Assembly: GCA_041905785.1 (NCBI GenBank)
Contig: JAYRKJ010000002.1
Span: 267,918-331,917, forward strand
Direction: 5' to 3'
Length of the DNA: 64,000 bases
Source: Roseateles_B sp041905785
GTDB taxonomy: Bacteria > Pseudomonadota > Gammaproteobacteria > Burkholderiales > Burkholderiaceae_C
Shown here: in pieces, positions 20,102 through 28,572 of the stretch
How positions within the stretch are numbered: position 1 is the stretch's first letter
Layout of the letters: each line of letters starts with the position of its first letter
Notes under the pieces: model-generated
What the model was told of the DNA's origin: nothing
The model's input: only the letters and a program-made list of their open reading frames with translations
The model's database searches: none
Position numbers and translations under genes: made by a program

Positions 20102-20803
20102 TCAGGAAGCGTGATCAGGACGGGCGTCGGGAACGAGCGCCAGCACGCCGCGCAGCGAGCTGGCCTCGTGATGCGGCGGCGGGCCCAGCTGCTCGCGCGG
20201 CTGGCCCTGGCGGTTCACCCACAGCGTGGTGTAGCCATACCAGGTGGCGCCCAGGGCGTCCCAGGCATTGCTGGAGACGAAGAGGATGTCGCGCGCCGGC
20301 AGGCCCAGTGCGGCAGGGCCCAGGGCATAGGCGGCGGGATCGGTCTTGTAGCGGCGGGTCTCGTGCACGCTGAGCACCGGGTCCAGCCAGGCGGCGAGGC
20401 CGGCGCTTTGCACAGCGATCTGCAGCATGCCCGGGTCGCCATTGCTGAGGATGCCGGTGCGTATGCCACGGTCCCGCAGCTGCTGCAGCACCTCGCGGTT
20501 CTCGGGGAAGGCGCTGAGGTGGCGGTATTCGTTCATCAGTCGCTCTTCGCCCGCGGGGCCGGGCGTGAGCTTCAGGCTGAGGCAGGCATGGCGCAGCGCG
20601 GCGCGGGTGAGCTCCCAGAAAGGCTGGTACTGGCCGCTCATGGAGCACAGCCGGCTGTATTCGATCTGCTTGTCCCGCCAGCGCTGGGACAGAGCCTGCC
20701 CCTGCCCAGGGAAGAGCTGCTCGGCGGCCAGCACCACGCTGTGCACGTCGAACAGCGTGCCGTAGGCGTCGAAGAGCACGGCGTGGACGGTAGGCGCAGT
20801 CAT
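20102..20803 (-). CDS. Haloacid dehalogenase type II (HAD hydrolase)
   Basis: 233 aa. HAD motif I is FDAYGTLFD (nucleophile Asp at residue 11), motif II is GILSNGDPGML, the conserved Lys lies in RRYKTDPAAY, and motif IV is ILFVSSNAWDALGA. The 2-haloacid dehalogenases of this class convert L-2-haloacids to hydroxyacids, producing glycolate from monohaloacetate, which suits the malate synthase next to it. The pairing with glcB and a divergent LysR is common in Burkholderiales (family knowledge), which supports a shared glycolate/glyoxylate route. Confidence 0.88.
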   Translation of the reverse strand: MTAPTVHAVLFDAYGTLFDVHSVVLAAEQLFPGQGQALSQRWRDKQIEYSRLCSMSGQYQPFWELTRAALRHACLSLKLTPGPAGEERLMNEYRHLSAFPENREVLQQLRDRGIRTGILSNGDPGMLQIAVQSAGLAAWLDPVLSVHETRRYKTDPAAYALGPAALGLPARDILFVSSNAWDALGATWYGYTTLWVNRQGQPREQLGPPPHHEASSLRGVLALVPDARPDHAS

Positions 20804-20919
20804 GCGCTCAATTTAGGGCCAAACGGCTGCCGGATTGCTGCGGCACACGCCAGGAGATTCATGACGAAAACGTAAAGATCCGTGGTGCAGTCCCGTTGAT
20901 TCCACTTCAAGAAATCTCT

Positions 20920-20934
20920 TTTCACCGAATGAAA
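20920..20934. promoter_or_regulatory. Candidate LysR-type operator
   Basis: A 15-bp hyphenated palindrome TTTCA-CCGAA-TGAAA that fits the LysR T-N11-A rule. It lies in the 218-bp space between the divergent haloacid dehalogenase (starts 20803) and LysR gene (starts 21022). Placement fits control of the glcB operon and autoregulation. Confidence 0.5.
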
Positions 20935-21021
20935 TGGAGATTGCAACCTTGCTTGGGTGTAAATCCAACAAACGCCTTCTGATTGTGTCGATTCGAGCAC
21001 CGCAGGCGCAGAATGCCGTGC

Positions 21022-21957
21022 ATGGACCGGCTCAAACAGATCGAATCCTTCGTCGCCGTGGCGACCAAGGGCAGCCTGACGGCCGCGGCGCAAGCCGAAG
21101 GCGTGGCGCCGGCGGTGATGGGGCGGCGCATCGATGCGCTGGAAGCGCGGCTGGGCGTCAAGCTGCTGCTGCGCACCACGCGCCGGCTCTCGCTGACCCA
21201 TGAGGGCACGGCCTTCCTGGAGGATTGCCAGCGCCTGCTGGTGGATTTCGCCAACGCCGAGGCCAGTGTCAGCGCGGGCGGGGTCAAGGCCAGCGGCCAT
21301 CTGCGCGTCACCGCGCCGGCGGGCTTCGGGCGTCGCCATGTGGCGCCCTTGGTGCCGGACTTCCTGGCCCAGCACCCGGACGTGTCGATCTCGCTGAACC
21401 TGTCCGACCGGGTCGTGGACATCGTGCACGAGGGCTTCGACTGCGCGGTGCGGGTCGGCGATCTGGCCGACTCCAGCCTGGTCAGCATGCGGCTGGCGGA
21501 CAACCGCCGCCTGTGCGTGGGATCACCCGGCTACCTGAAGCGAGCGGGCATTCCGCAGCATCCGGACGAACTGTCCCGGCACGCCTGCCTGGTGCTGAGC
21601 TCGGACGCGAGCCAGTCGCGCGGCTGGGCCTTCACGGTGGACGGGCAGCTGCAGCACATCCGCCCGGTGGGACGCCTGGACTGCAGCGATGGGCAGGTGC
21701 TGCATGACTGGTGCCTGGCCGGCCTGGGCCTGGCCTGGCGCAGCACCTGGGAGGTGGAGTCCGACATCGCTGCCGGCCGGCTCGTCTCCGTGCTGGACGA
21801 GTTCGCCTCGCCACCCAACGGCATCTATGCCCTGATCCCCCAGCGCAAGCACCTGCCGCTGCGGGTGAGGCTGTGGATCGACTTCCTGAAACACCATTAC
21901 GGCAGCGCGGAGTACTGGCAGCGCCAGGGCGCGGCGCCTGAGGCACACTGCGCCTGA
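21022..21957 (+). CDS. LysR-family transcriptional regulator
   Basis: 311 aa. An N-terminal wHTH starts MDRLKQIESFVAVATKGSLTAAA and continues EGVAPAVMGRRIDALEARLGVKLLLRTTRRLSLT, the usual LysR fold. A substrate-binding domain follows from about residue 90. The open frame extends to 20983; ATG 21022 matches the family start. Divergent from the haloacid dehalogenase-glcB operon, which it probably regulates. Confidence 0.93.
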   Translation: MDRLKQIESFVAVATKGSLTAAAQAEGVAPAVMGRRIDALEARLGVKLLLRTTRRLSLTHEGTAFLEDCQRLLVDFANAEASVSAGGVKASGHLRVTAPAGFGRRHVAPLVPDFLAQHPDVSISLNLSDRVVDIVHEGFDCAVRVGDLADSSLVSMRLADNRRLCVGSPGYLKRAGIPQHPDELSRHACLVLSSDASQSRGWAFTVDGQLQHIRPVGRLDCSDGQVLHDWCLAGLGLAWRSTWEVESDIAAGRLVSVLDEFASPPNGIYALIPQRKHLPLRVRLWIDFLKHHYGSAEYWQRQGAAPEAHCA

Positions 21958-21993
21958 TTTTGCGAGCCGGCATTGCCGAAGAGAGGGGCGTTC

Positions 21994-22449
21994 ATGGTGC
22001 TTGAGACCGGTCTGGCCATTTTTCACTGGCTGTCCATCCTGACGCTGGTGGTCTTCATCAGCAGCGAGGCCGCGCTGTGCCGCGTCGAATGGCTCAATGC
22101 CGCGGTGGTGAAGCGGCTGCAGCGGGTCGATTTGATCTATGGCATCGCGGCCGTCGCGGTGCTGGCCTCCGGCCTGGCGCGGGCCTTCCTGGGCGTCAAG
22201 GGCTCGGCCTGGTACTGGGGCCAGCCGCTGCTGCACGCCAAGCTGACCTTGTTCGTGATCGTGAGCGTGATGTCCATCAAGCCCACGCTGACCTTTCGCC
22301 GCTGGGGGCGCCAGCTGGCGGCCGAGGGACGCCTGCCCGAGGCCGCGGAGATTGCAGCCACGCGCCGCCTGGTGATGATTCAGGCGCACCTGATCCTGGT
22401 CTTCCCCATCCTGGGTGCCATGCTGGCGCGCGGCCTGCTGACGCGCTGA
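21994..22449 (+). CDS. DUF2214-like integral membrane protein
   Basis: 151 aa with four predicted membrane segments (for example AIFHWLSILTLVVFISSEAAL, LIYGIAAVAVLASGLARAFL, LTLFVIVSVMSI and AHLILVFPILGAMLARGL), matching the small DUF2214 family of unknown function. A TTG at 21973 would add seven residues, but ATG 21994 has a GAGAGG ribosome site about 7 bp before it. It follows the LysR gene by 36 bp. Confidence 0.8.
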   Translation: MVLETGLAIFHWLSILTLVVFISSEAALCRVEWLNAAVVKRLQRVDLIYGIAAVAVLASGLARAFLGVKGSAWYWGQPLLHAKLTLFVIVSVMSIKPTLTFRRWGRQLAAEGRLPEAAEIAATRRLVMIQAHLILVFPILGAMLARGLLTR

Positions 22450-22513
22450 GCGCGGCGCCGCATGGGGCGAGGCCCGCATCGAGCGGGCCTGGATCAGCGG
22501 CAGGGGCGGTCGA

Positions 22514-22897
22514 TCAGCCCTTGGCGGCGTCTGCCGCGCACTTCTTGACGAAGCTGTTCTTGGCGGCGCCGGCGAGCTTCTTTTCCGCTGCCTTGGCCTC
22601 GCAGGCGGCTGCCGGGTCGGGCTTGGCGTCGGCGGATGCAGCGCCACCGGCGGCATCGGCATTGCATTTCTTGAGGAAGCTGGTCTTGGCCGCGCCGGCC
22701 AGCTTCTTCTCGGCGGCCCGGGCATCGCAGCCGTTCGCGGCGCCAGCGTCAGCATTGCACTTCTTGAGGAAGCTGGTCTTGGCGGCACCGGCCAGCTTCT
22801 TTTCGGCGGCCTGCTCATCGCAGCTGGCGGCCTGGGCGCTGAAATGGGCGGCGCTCAGCATGAGACTGAGGGCCAGGAGGGAGAGGGACTTCTTCAT
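22514..22897 (-). CDS. Secreted PsiF-repeat protein (three repeats)
   Basis: 127 aa starting MKKSLSLLALSLM with a cleaved signal (after AAHFSAQA, near residue 23). Three PsiF repeats follow, each with the frame Cys-x-A-A-EKKLAGAAK-x-SF-x-KKC, that is two Cys about 20 residues apart per repeat. PsiF is a phosphate-starvation-inducible periplasmic protein of unknown biochemistry in E. coli; I infer envelope location only. The longer open frame (22966) only adds a Pro-rich non-signal stretch. Confidence 0.87.
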   Translation of the reverse strand: MKKSLSLLALSLMLSAAHFSAQAASCDEQAAEKKLAGAAKTSFLKKCNADAGAANGCDARAAEKKLAGAAKTSFLKKCNADAAGGAASADAKPDPAAACEAKAAEKKLAGAAKNSFVKKCAADAAKG

Positions 22898-22987
22898 GGT
22901 GGAACTGCCTTGGTGGTGGACAACAGGGGGGGACAGCGGGGGAGCACTGGCGGAAAACGGGGGCATTCTCGCGCGTCAGGCCAGGTG

Positions 22988-23001
22988 GGGTCAGGTCTTG
23001 C
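22988..23001 (-). repeat. Dispersed word copy in the psiF-like/kinase intergenic gap
   Basis: Exact copy in reverse orientation in a non-coding gap. Confidence 0.85.
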
Positions 23002-23054
23002 CTGGTGGGGCGGTGCAGACTCAATGCCTGAACCCGACGCGGGGTTGACCGCAC

Positions 23055-24455
23055 TCAGAGAATTCGGCGCGGATGGGCCAGGGCCTCATGCGCGGCATGC
23101 AGGCGGCGCACCAGAACCTGGATGAAGGCCCGGTCGAAGCGGTGCTGGCATTCGGGGCTCAGCAGGGCCAGGGACTCGGGCGTGAAGGAAATCGTGGTGC
23201 AGACCTGTGTCACGCGGATGTCGGTGCTGTGCCGGCGCAGCTCGGGATTGGGCGCCAGATAGGCCATCTCGCCCACCGAGGTGCCGGTGCCCAGCAGCGC
23301 GACCTGCTGGCCCTCGCGGAACACCTCGACCTCGCCCGCCGCGATGATGTGGAAGCTGTTGCCCTCCTGGCCCTTCTTGTAGAGCGCGTGGCCTTCCGGG
23401 TAGCGGCGCCACTTGGCGCGGTGCACCACCTCCCACAACTCCACATCGCCAAAGCCTTCGAAGAATTCCAGGCCGCGGGCCAGGTTGAAGCGTTCCGAGT
23501 CCTTGACCTCGTAGAGCCGGGCCAGCGGCACCAACTGTCTGGCCACCAGTTCGGACAGGGCGGCGGCGAAGCTGTCCCAGTCCGGATAGCGCTCGGCGGG
23601 GTGCTTGGCCAAAGCGCGCTGGATCACGGCGTCCAGCTCGGGCGTCACGCCGCCGCGCAGGTCCACCAGCGCCTGCGGCGGCTGATGGTAGATCTGGTGC
23701 ATCAGCGCCATCTGGTTGGGCGCATCAAATGGCGGCCGGCCGGCCACGAGGTGGTAGAGCACGGCGCCCAGGGAGTAGATGTCGGCCTGGCAGCCCACGT
23801 CGCCGCCCTCGATCTGCTCCGGCGGCATATAGGCCAGCGAGCCGACGCGGTGGACCTGGGTCTGGTCGGCATTGAGGTTCAGCGCGCTGCCGAAATCGCT
23901 GACCTTGACGTCGGTCACCTGGCCCTGCGAATCCAGCACGGCCAGCAGGTTGGCGGGCTTGACGTCGCGGTGGATGACGCCCTGGCGGAACACATAGCCC
24001 AGGGCCATCGCGCATTTGAAGCCCAGCTCGACGATCTGGTCCAGCGGCAGCAGGCGGTCGCTGCGGCAAAAGCTCTTGAGCGTGACGCCGGGCACGTACT
24101 CCATCACGAGGAAGGGGGCGTCGGCATCGGGCACGGCGTCCAGGATCTGGACCACATTGGGATGCTGCAGCCGCCCGGCCAGCGCGGCCTCGGCGGCGAA
24201 GAAGCGGGAGCTGATCTGCCCCTCGGCCGAGTTGCGCTGTTCGCTGGCCCACGCACGCTGGCGCTTGATGGCGACCTCCTGGCCGCGGAATTCGTCCAGG
24301 GCCAGGAAGACATCGCTGGTGGCCCCTTCGCCCAGCTGGCGCAGCACCTTGTACTTGCCGATGTAGGCCGGCAGGTCGCGGGTGGAGACGGCGCCCAGGG
24401 CGTCGGCCCCGGCGGAGGGCAGAGAGATGGTATGGGGGCGGGAGTCCAGGCTCAT
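23055..24455 (-). CDS. Serine/threonine protein kinase with C-terminal cyclic-nucleotide-binding domain
   Basis: 466 aa. The kinase domain (about residues 33-300) has the Gly-loop GEGATSDV (42-49), Lys64 in VAIK, the catalytic loop HRDVKPANL (Asp164), DFG (187-189), the activation-segment end GSLAYMPPEQ and DIYSLGAVLYHLVAGRPPF. The C-terminal third (about 330-450) is a cNMP-binding beta-barrel (HALYKKGQEGNSFHIIAAGEVEVFREGQQVALLGTG, then VGEMAYL). No transmembrane segment is apparent. cNMP control of the kinase is an inference from the fusion. The start is MSLDSRPHTISLP; the upstream frame only mirrors argS. Confidence 0.93.
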   Translation of the reverse strand: MSLDSRPHTISLPSAGADALGAVSTRDLPAYIGKYKVLRQLGEGATSDVFLALDEFRGQEVAIKRQRAWASEQRNSAEGQISSRFFAAEAALAGRLQHPNVVQILDAVPDADAPFLVMEYVPGVTLKSFCRSDRLLPLDQIVELGFKCAMALGYVFRQGVIHRDVKPANLLAVLDSQGQVTDVKVSDFGSALNLNADQTQVHRVGSLAYMPPEQIEGGDVGCQADIYSLGAVLYHLVAGRPPFDAPNQMALMHQIYHQPPQALVDLRGGVTPELDAVIQRALAKHPAERYPDWDSFAAALSELVARQLVPLARLYEVKDSERFNLARGLEFFEGFGDVELWEVVHRAKWRRYPEGHALYKKGQEGNSFHIIAAGEVEVFREGQQVALLGTGTSVGEMAYLAPNPELRRHSTDIRVTQVCTTISFTPESLALLSPECQHRFDRAFIQVLVRRLHAAHEALAHPRRIL

Positions 24456-24583
24456 GGCTGCTCGTATCCTGCCCCAGGGCTCCAGGCGAGGCAAGACCAT
24501 GAACGGGCCGCAGCACGCATGCGCCACAGCTGTCCCGCGATGGCACAAGCGGCGCTTGCGAGGCCCGGGGGCGGGGCGTTTCG

Positions 24584-24589
24584 TAGAAT
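24584..24589 (+). promoter_or_regulatory. Candidate -10 element of argS
   Basis: TAGAAT sits 7 bp before the argS ATG. If it is the real -10, the mRNA would start at the ATG (leaderless or nearly so). No convincing -35 lies at the normal distance; weak evidence. Confidence 0.3.
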
Positions 24590-24596
24590 CGCGGCC

Positions 24597-26297
24597 ATGA
24601 TCCAAGCCAAGCAGGAACTGCTCGCCGCCCTGGGCGATGCCATCCACTCCATCAGCCCCGAGGCCACGCTCGCCCCGGCCTTCGAATCGCCCAAGCAGGC
24701 CAGCCACGGCGACTTCGCCTGCACCGCGGCCATGCAGCTGGCGCGCCCGCTCAAGAAGAACCCGCGCGAGCTGGCGCAGGCCCTGATCGAGGCGCTGCAG
24801 GCCAGGCCGGCCTTTCAGCGCTGGGTCGACGCGATGGAGATCGCCGGCCCGGGCTTCATCAACATCCGCCTGAAGGACGCGGCCAAGCAGGCCGTGGTGG
24901 CCGAGGTGCTGGCCGGCGCCGAGCGCTTCGGCATGCAGCCGTCCAATGGCCAGTCGGTGATGGTGGAGTTCGTCTCGGCCAACCCCACCGGCCCCCTGCA
25001 CGTGGGCCACGCCCGCCAGGCCGCCCTGGGCGACGCCCTGTGCAGTCTGTTCGCCACCCAGGGCTGGACGGTGACGCGCGAGTTCTACTACAACGACGCC
25101 GGCGTGCAGATCGCCACCCTGGCCGACTCCACCCAGAAGCGCCTGCAGGGCCTCAAGCCCGGCATGCCCGGTTGGCCCGAGGCCGCCTACAACGGTGACT
25201 ACATCCAGGACATCGCCGACGACTTCGCTGCCAAGAAGACCGTCAAGGCCGATGACCGCGAGTTCACCGCCAGCGGCGACGTGAACGACCTGGACGGCAT
25301 CCGCCAGTTCGCTGTGGCCTATCTGCGCCATGAGCAAGACCTGGACCTGCAGGCCTTCGGACTCAAGTTCGACAACTACTTCCTGGAGTCCAGCCTCTAC
25401 ACGTCCAACGCGGTCGAGACCACCGTGCAGCGCCTCATCGAGCAGGGCAAGACCTACGAGGAAGGCGGCGCGCTGTGGCTGCGCACCACCGAGTACGGGG
25501 ACGACAAGGACCGGGTGATGCGCAAGTCCGAGGGGGGCTACACCTACTTCGTGCCCGATGTGGCCTACCACATCAACAAGTTCCAGCGCGGCTACACCAA
25601 GTGCATCAACGTCCAGGGCACCGACCACCACGGCACCATTGCCCGTGTGCGCGGTGGCCTGCAGGCGGCCAACGTGGGCATCCCCCAGGGCTTCCCGGAC
25701 TATGTGCTGCACAAGATGGTCACCGTGATGAAGGGCGGCGAGGAGGTCAAGATCTCCAAGCGCGCCGGCTCCTACGTGACCCTGCGCGACCTGGTCGACT
25801 GGACCAGCCGCGACGCCGTACGCTTCTTCCTGATCAGCCGCAAGGCCGACACCGAGTTCACCTTCGACGTGGACCTGGCCCTGAAGCAGAACGACGAGAA
25901 CCCGGTGTTCTACGTGCAGTATGCGCATGCGCGCATCTGCTCCGTGATCCGCAAGTGGGTGGAGCAGGGGGGCGACGAGGCCGCGCTGGCCCAGGCCGAC
26001 CTCGGCCTGCTGACGGCGCCCACCGAGGCCGCCCTGATGCTCAAGCTGGCCGACTACCCGCGCATGCTCGGCAGCGCCGCGCAAGACCTGGCCCCGCACG
26101 ACGTGGCCTTCTACCTGCGCGACCTCGCCGGCGCCTATCACAGCTACTACGCCGCCGAGCGGGTGCTGGACCAGGCCCCCGAGCTGACCCGCGCCCGCGT
26201 GGCCTTGCTGGCGGCCACCCGCCAGGTGATCCGCAACGCGCTGGCCGTGCTGGGGGTCGGCGCGCCGGAAGTCATGGCGCGCGAGGCCACCGCCTGA
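24597..26297 (+). CDS. argS: Arginyl-tRNA synthetase
   Basis: 566 aa. An N-terminal Add-1 domain is followed by SANPTGPLHVGHARQA, holding the class I HIGH signature, and by KISKRAGSYVTLRDLVDW, holding the KMSKS-equivalent KISK. The C-terminal anticodon-binding helical domain (DALR) contains AHARICSVIRKW and ends TRQVIRNALAVLGVGAPEVMAREA. It charges tRNA-Arg and is essential. The frame is open upstream of 24597 only as a mirror of the kinase gene; the ATG used gives the canonical start. A one-base variant of the dispersed word lies at 26081. Confidence 0.97.
   Translation: MIQAKQELLAALGDAIHSISPEATLAPAFESPKQASHGDFACTAAMQLARPLKKNPRELAQALIEALQARPAFQRWVDAMEIAGPGFINIRLKDAAKQAVVAEVLAGAERFGMQPSNGQSVMVEFVSANPTGPLHVGHARQAALGDALCSLFATQGWTVTREFYYNDAGVQIATLADSTQKRLQGLKPGMPGWPEAAYNGDYIQDIADDFAAKKTVKADDREFTASGDVNDLDGIRQFAVAYLRHEQDLDLQAFGLKFDNYFLESSLYTSNAVETTVQRLIEQGKTYEEGGALWLRTTEYGDDKDRVMRKSEGGYTYFVPDVAYHINKFQRGYTKCINVQGTDHHGTIARVRGGLQAANVGIPQGFPDYVLHKMVTVMKGGEEVKISKRAGSYVTLRDLVDWTSRDAVRFFLISRKADTEFTFDVDLALKQNDENPVFYVQYAHARICSVIRKWVEQGGDEAALAQADLGLLTAPTEAALMLKLADYPRMLGSAAQDLAPHDVAFYLRDLAGAYHSYYAAERVLDQAPELTRARVALLAATRQVIRNALAVLGVGAPEVMAREATA
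26081..26095 (+). repeat. Variant word GCAAGACCTGGCCCC in argS
   Basis: Encodes AQDLAPH; same variant as at 6621 and 30887. Confidence 0.7.
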
Positions 26298-26302
26298 GAC
26301 GG

Positions 26303-26329
26303 TTGCGAAGTCGTCAGCGGCCCTAGAAT
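26303..26329 (+). promoter_or_regulatory. Candidate promoter for the SPOR gene and downstream dsbA
   Basis: TTGCGA (26303-26308) and TAGAAT (26324-26329) with a 15-bp spacer, about 50 bp before the SPOR gene start. The spacer is short, so evidence is moderate to weak. Confidence 0.35.
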
Positions 26330-26380
26330 CCGCCGCGTTGAAGGGTCGGTCCCGGTCGGGGCCGCGAGCATGGAGATGGC

Positions 26381-27079
26381 ATGAGCAAGGCTGAAGCTGG
26401 CAAGCAGCGCGGTGGATTTGTCCTGGGGCTGATCGTGGGCCTGCTGCTGGGCCTGGCCATCGCGCTGGGCGTGGCGCTCTACATCACCAAGGTGCCCATC
26501 CCCTTCGTCAACAAGGTGCCGCAGCGCACGGCCGAGCAAGATGCCGAGGAAGCCGCGCGCAACAAGAACTGGGATCCCAACGCCCCGCTGGCGGGCAAGG
26601 CCGCGCGCAGCGCCAGCGGTGTGCTGAGCCCGGCGGCGCCCGCTTCCGCGGCGCAGGAGGCGACGCCGAAATCGGAGCCCAAGCCTGCCGAGAAGTCAGC
26701 CGAGAAGCCGGCGGACAAGGCGCTGGACAAGGCGGCCGACAAAGCCGCCGACAAGGGCGCAGACAAGGGCACCGACAAAGGCACCGACAAGGTCATGGAG
26801 AAGGTCGCCGAAAAGGCGGCGGAGAAGGCTGCGGCCGACGCCGCCAGCCTCTATTTCGTCCAGGCGGGTGCCTTCCTGAAGCCGGAGGACGCCGAGGCCC
26901 AGCGGGCCAAGCTGGCCATGCTGGGTTTTGCGTCCAAGGTTTATGAAAAGGAACAGTCCGGCCGCACGGTCTATCGCGTGCGCATCGGCCCCATCGACAG
27001 CCGGGACGAGGCCGAGGCCCAGCGCGGCAAGGTGGAGGCCGCAGGCATCGAGGCCAATCTGGCCCGCGTCCAGCGCTGA
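26381..27079 (+). CDS. SPOR-domain membrane protein, FtsN-like
   Basis: 232 aa. A short cytoplasmic lead is followed by one membrane segment (FVLGLIVGLLLGLAIALGVALYI, about 13-35), placing most of the protein in the periplasm. A Pro/Ala/Lys/Asp/Glu-rich linker (about 60-150) contains a near-perfect tandem of the unit (A/T)DKG or ADKA/EKAA. The C-terminal SPOR domain (about 158-232) is FVQAGAFLKPEDAEAQRAKLAMLG then VYRVRIGPIDSRDEAEAQR. SPOR domains bind denuded peptidoglycan glycans at division sites. Upstream argS is 84 bp away; dsbA follows by 30 bp. Confidence 0.9.
   Translation: MSKAEAGKQRGGFVLGLIVGLLLGLAIALGVALYITKVPIPFVNKVPQRTAEQDAEEAARNKNWDPNAPLAGKAARSASGVLSPAAPASAAQEATPKSEPKPAEKSAEKPADKALDKAADKAADKGADKGTDKGTDKVMEKVAEKAAEKAAADAASLYFVQAGAFLKPEDAEAQRAKLAMLGFASKVYEKEQSGRTVYRVRIGPIDSRDEAEAQRGKVEAAGIEANLARVQR
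26700..26835 (+). repeat. Tandem GACAAGG-type repeat in the SPOR-gene linker
   Basis: Repeats of the codon pair GAC AAG (D-K) separated by G/A-type codons produce a low-complexity linker. Replication slippage is plausible, but no frameshift is seen. Confidence 0.6.
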
Positions 27080-27109
27080 GTGCGCGCCCATCGATTACAG
27101 GAGAACGCC

Positions 27110-27775
27110 GTGAGCATCAACCGTCGTGAATTCGCCGCTGCGGCAGGCCTGGCCGCGCTGAACATGCCCTTGATCGCCCAGGCCCAGGGCGGACCTGTCG
27201 AAGGCCGGCACTACCAGAAGCTGCAGCAGCCCCTGCCAACCGCGCCCGGCAAGATCGAGGTGGTGGAGTTCTTCTGGTACGGCTGCCCGCACTGCTACGT
27301 CTTCGAGCCGGCCCTGTCGGCCTGGACGCAGCAGTTGCCGGCCGACGTGAGCTTCCGCAAGTCCCATGTGCTGTTCCGCCCGAACATGCGGGTGCACCAG
27401 CGCACCTTCTTCGCGCTCGACGTCATGGGCAAGGAGGCCGAGGTGCGCGCCAAGATCTTCGATGCCATCCACCGCCAGGGCCAGCGTCTGGACGAGCTGG
27501 AGGCCATGGCCGTCTTCCTGGCCAAGTACGGTGTCGATGCCGCCAAGTTCAAGGACACCTTCGCATCCTTTGGCGTGAACAACAAATGCAGCCAGGCCGA
27601 CAAGCTGGCTGAGGCCTACCGCATCGATGGCGTGCCCGCGGTGGGCATTGCCGGGCGCTTCCTGACCTCGCCGGCCATGGCCAGTGCCGGCCTGCGCATC
27701 GACGAGGAGCAAAGCGGCCTGCGCGCCCTCGCCGTCATGGACTTCCTGGTCAAGCGCGCCCGCCAGGGCGGCTGA
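27110..27775 (+). CDS. dsbA: Thiol:disulfide interchange protein DsbA
   Basis: 221 aa. A cleavable signal (REFAAAAGLAALNMPLIAQAQ, to about residue 26) directs it to the periplasm. The thioredoxin-like fold with inserted helical domain holds the CPHC active site at residues 59-62 (FFWYGCPHCYVF), the DsbA dipeptide PH. The conserved cis-Pro region is DGVPAVGIAGRFL. It oxidises substrate thiols in the envelope. The start is GTG 27110 with AGGAG 8 bp before it; an upstream GTG at 27080 lacks one. The next gene is lptA, 156 bp on. Confidence 0.95.
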   Translation: MSINRREFAAAAGLAALNMPLIAQAQGGPVEGRHYQKLQQPLPTAPGKIEVVEFFWYGCPHCYVFEPALSAWTQQLPADVSFRKSHVLFRPNMRVHQRTFFALDVMGKEAEVRAKIFDAIHRQGQRLDELEAMAVFLAKYGVDAAKFKDTFASFGVNNKCSQADKLAEAYRIDGVPAVGIAGRFLTSPAMASAGLRIDEEQSGLRALAVMDFLVKRARQGG

Positions 27776-27930
27776 ACCCGCGTTTGTTCGCGCCAGGCCC
27801 TCGCCCGCGGGGGCCGGCGAGCAGCGCCCCGTGGCAGAATGGCCTGCAAGAACCGTGCCTTGCAGATGGCCTTCGCCACCGACAGGGCTGCCTGGGGCGT
27901 TGAACCCCTGAACTTTCGTCTGAGCGCTGT

Positions 27931-28572
27931 ATGACTGTCACCGGCTTGCGAGCCTTCGCCCTGCTGTGCCTGCTCCTGTCGACAGGCCTGATCGGCACGC
28001 CCCCGGCCTATGCGGCCCGGGACGATGCCAACAAGCCGCTGAACGTCAGCGCCGACCGGGGCGGGCGGCTGGACGTGGTCCGCCAGCGCAGCGAGCTGAT
28101 CGGCAACGTCATCCTCAGCCGCGGCAGCATGCAGCTCAAGGCCGAGCGCATGGACATCCAGGAAGGGGCGGATGGCTTCTACCTGGCCTATGCCCAGGGT
28201 GAAACCGGCAAGCCGGTCAGCTTCCGCCAGGACCGCGATGTGGCGGGCGAGTCCATCCAGGGTTACGCCGATCAGCTGGAGTACGACGGCCGCGCCGATA
28301 CCGTGCGCTTCATCGGCAACGCCGTGGTGCGCCGCATGCGCGGCAGCGTGGTGGTGGACGAGGTCAGCGGGGCTGTCATCGTCTATGACAACCGCACCGA
28401 AGTCTTCGGCGTCGAGGGCGGGCAGGGCGCCCTGCAGCCCAACGGCCGCGTGCGTCTGGTGCTGAGCCCGCGGGGCAGCGCTTCGGCCGCGGCCGCGGCG
28501 TCCGCGGCATCGGCGCCGACCCTGCAATTGCAGCCCAGTCCCGGCCTGCAACCCCTGCGCAAGACGCCATGA
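27931..28572 (+). CDS. lptA: LPS transport periplasmic protein LptA
   Basis: 213 aa with a signal peptide (MTVTGLRAFALLCLLLSTGL, cleavage after PPAYA near residue 29). A beta-jellyroll OstA-like domain runs from about 38 (PLNVSADRGGRLDVVRQRSELIGNVILSRG) to about 165. LptA forms the periplasmic bridge carrying lipopolysaccharide to LptD/LptE. The C-terminal 40 residues are Ala/Ser-rich. It ends by overlap (ATGA) with lptB. No lptC lies upstream; the gene 156 bp before is dsbA. Confidence 0.95.
   Translation: MTVTGLRAFALLCLLLSTGLIGTPPAYAARDDANKPLNVSADRGGRLDVVRQRSELIGNVILSRGSMQLKAERMDIQEGADGFYLAYAQGETGKPVSFRQDRDVAGESIQGYADQLEYDGRADTVRFIGNAVVRRMRGSVVVDEVSGAVIVYDNRTEVFGVEGGQGALQPNGRVRLVLSPRGSASAAAAASAASAPTLQLQPSPGLQPLRKTP

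Noticed and set aside
21973..21993. TTG start for the DUF2214-like gene
   Set aside because: ATG at 21994 has a proper ribosome site and gives a standard N-terminal membrane segment.
27825..27850. Sigma-54-like TGGCA..TGCA before lptA
   Set aside because: The spacing between the GG and GC elements is off by one base, so it does not fit the -24/-12 rule.
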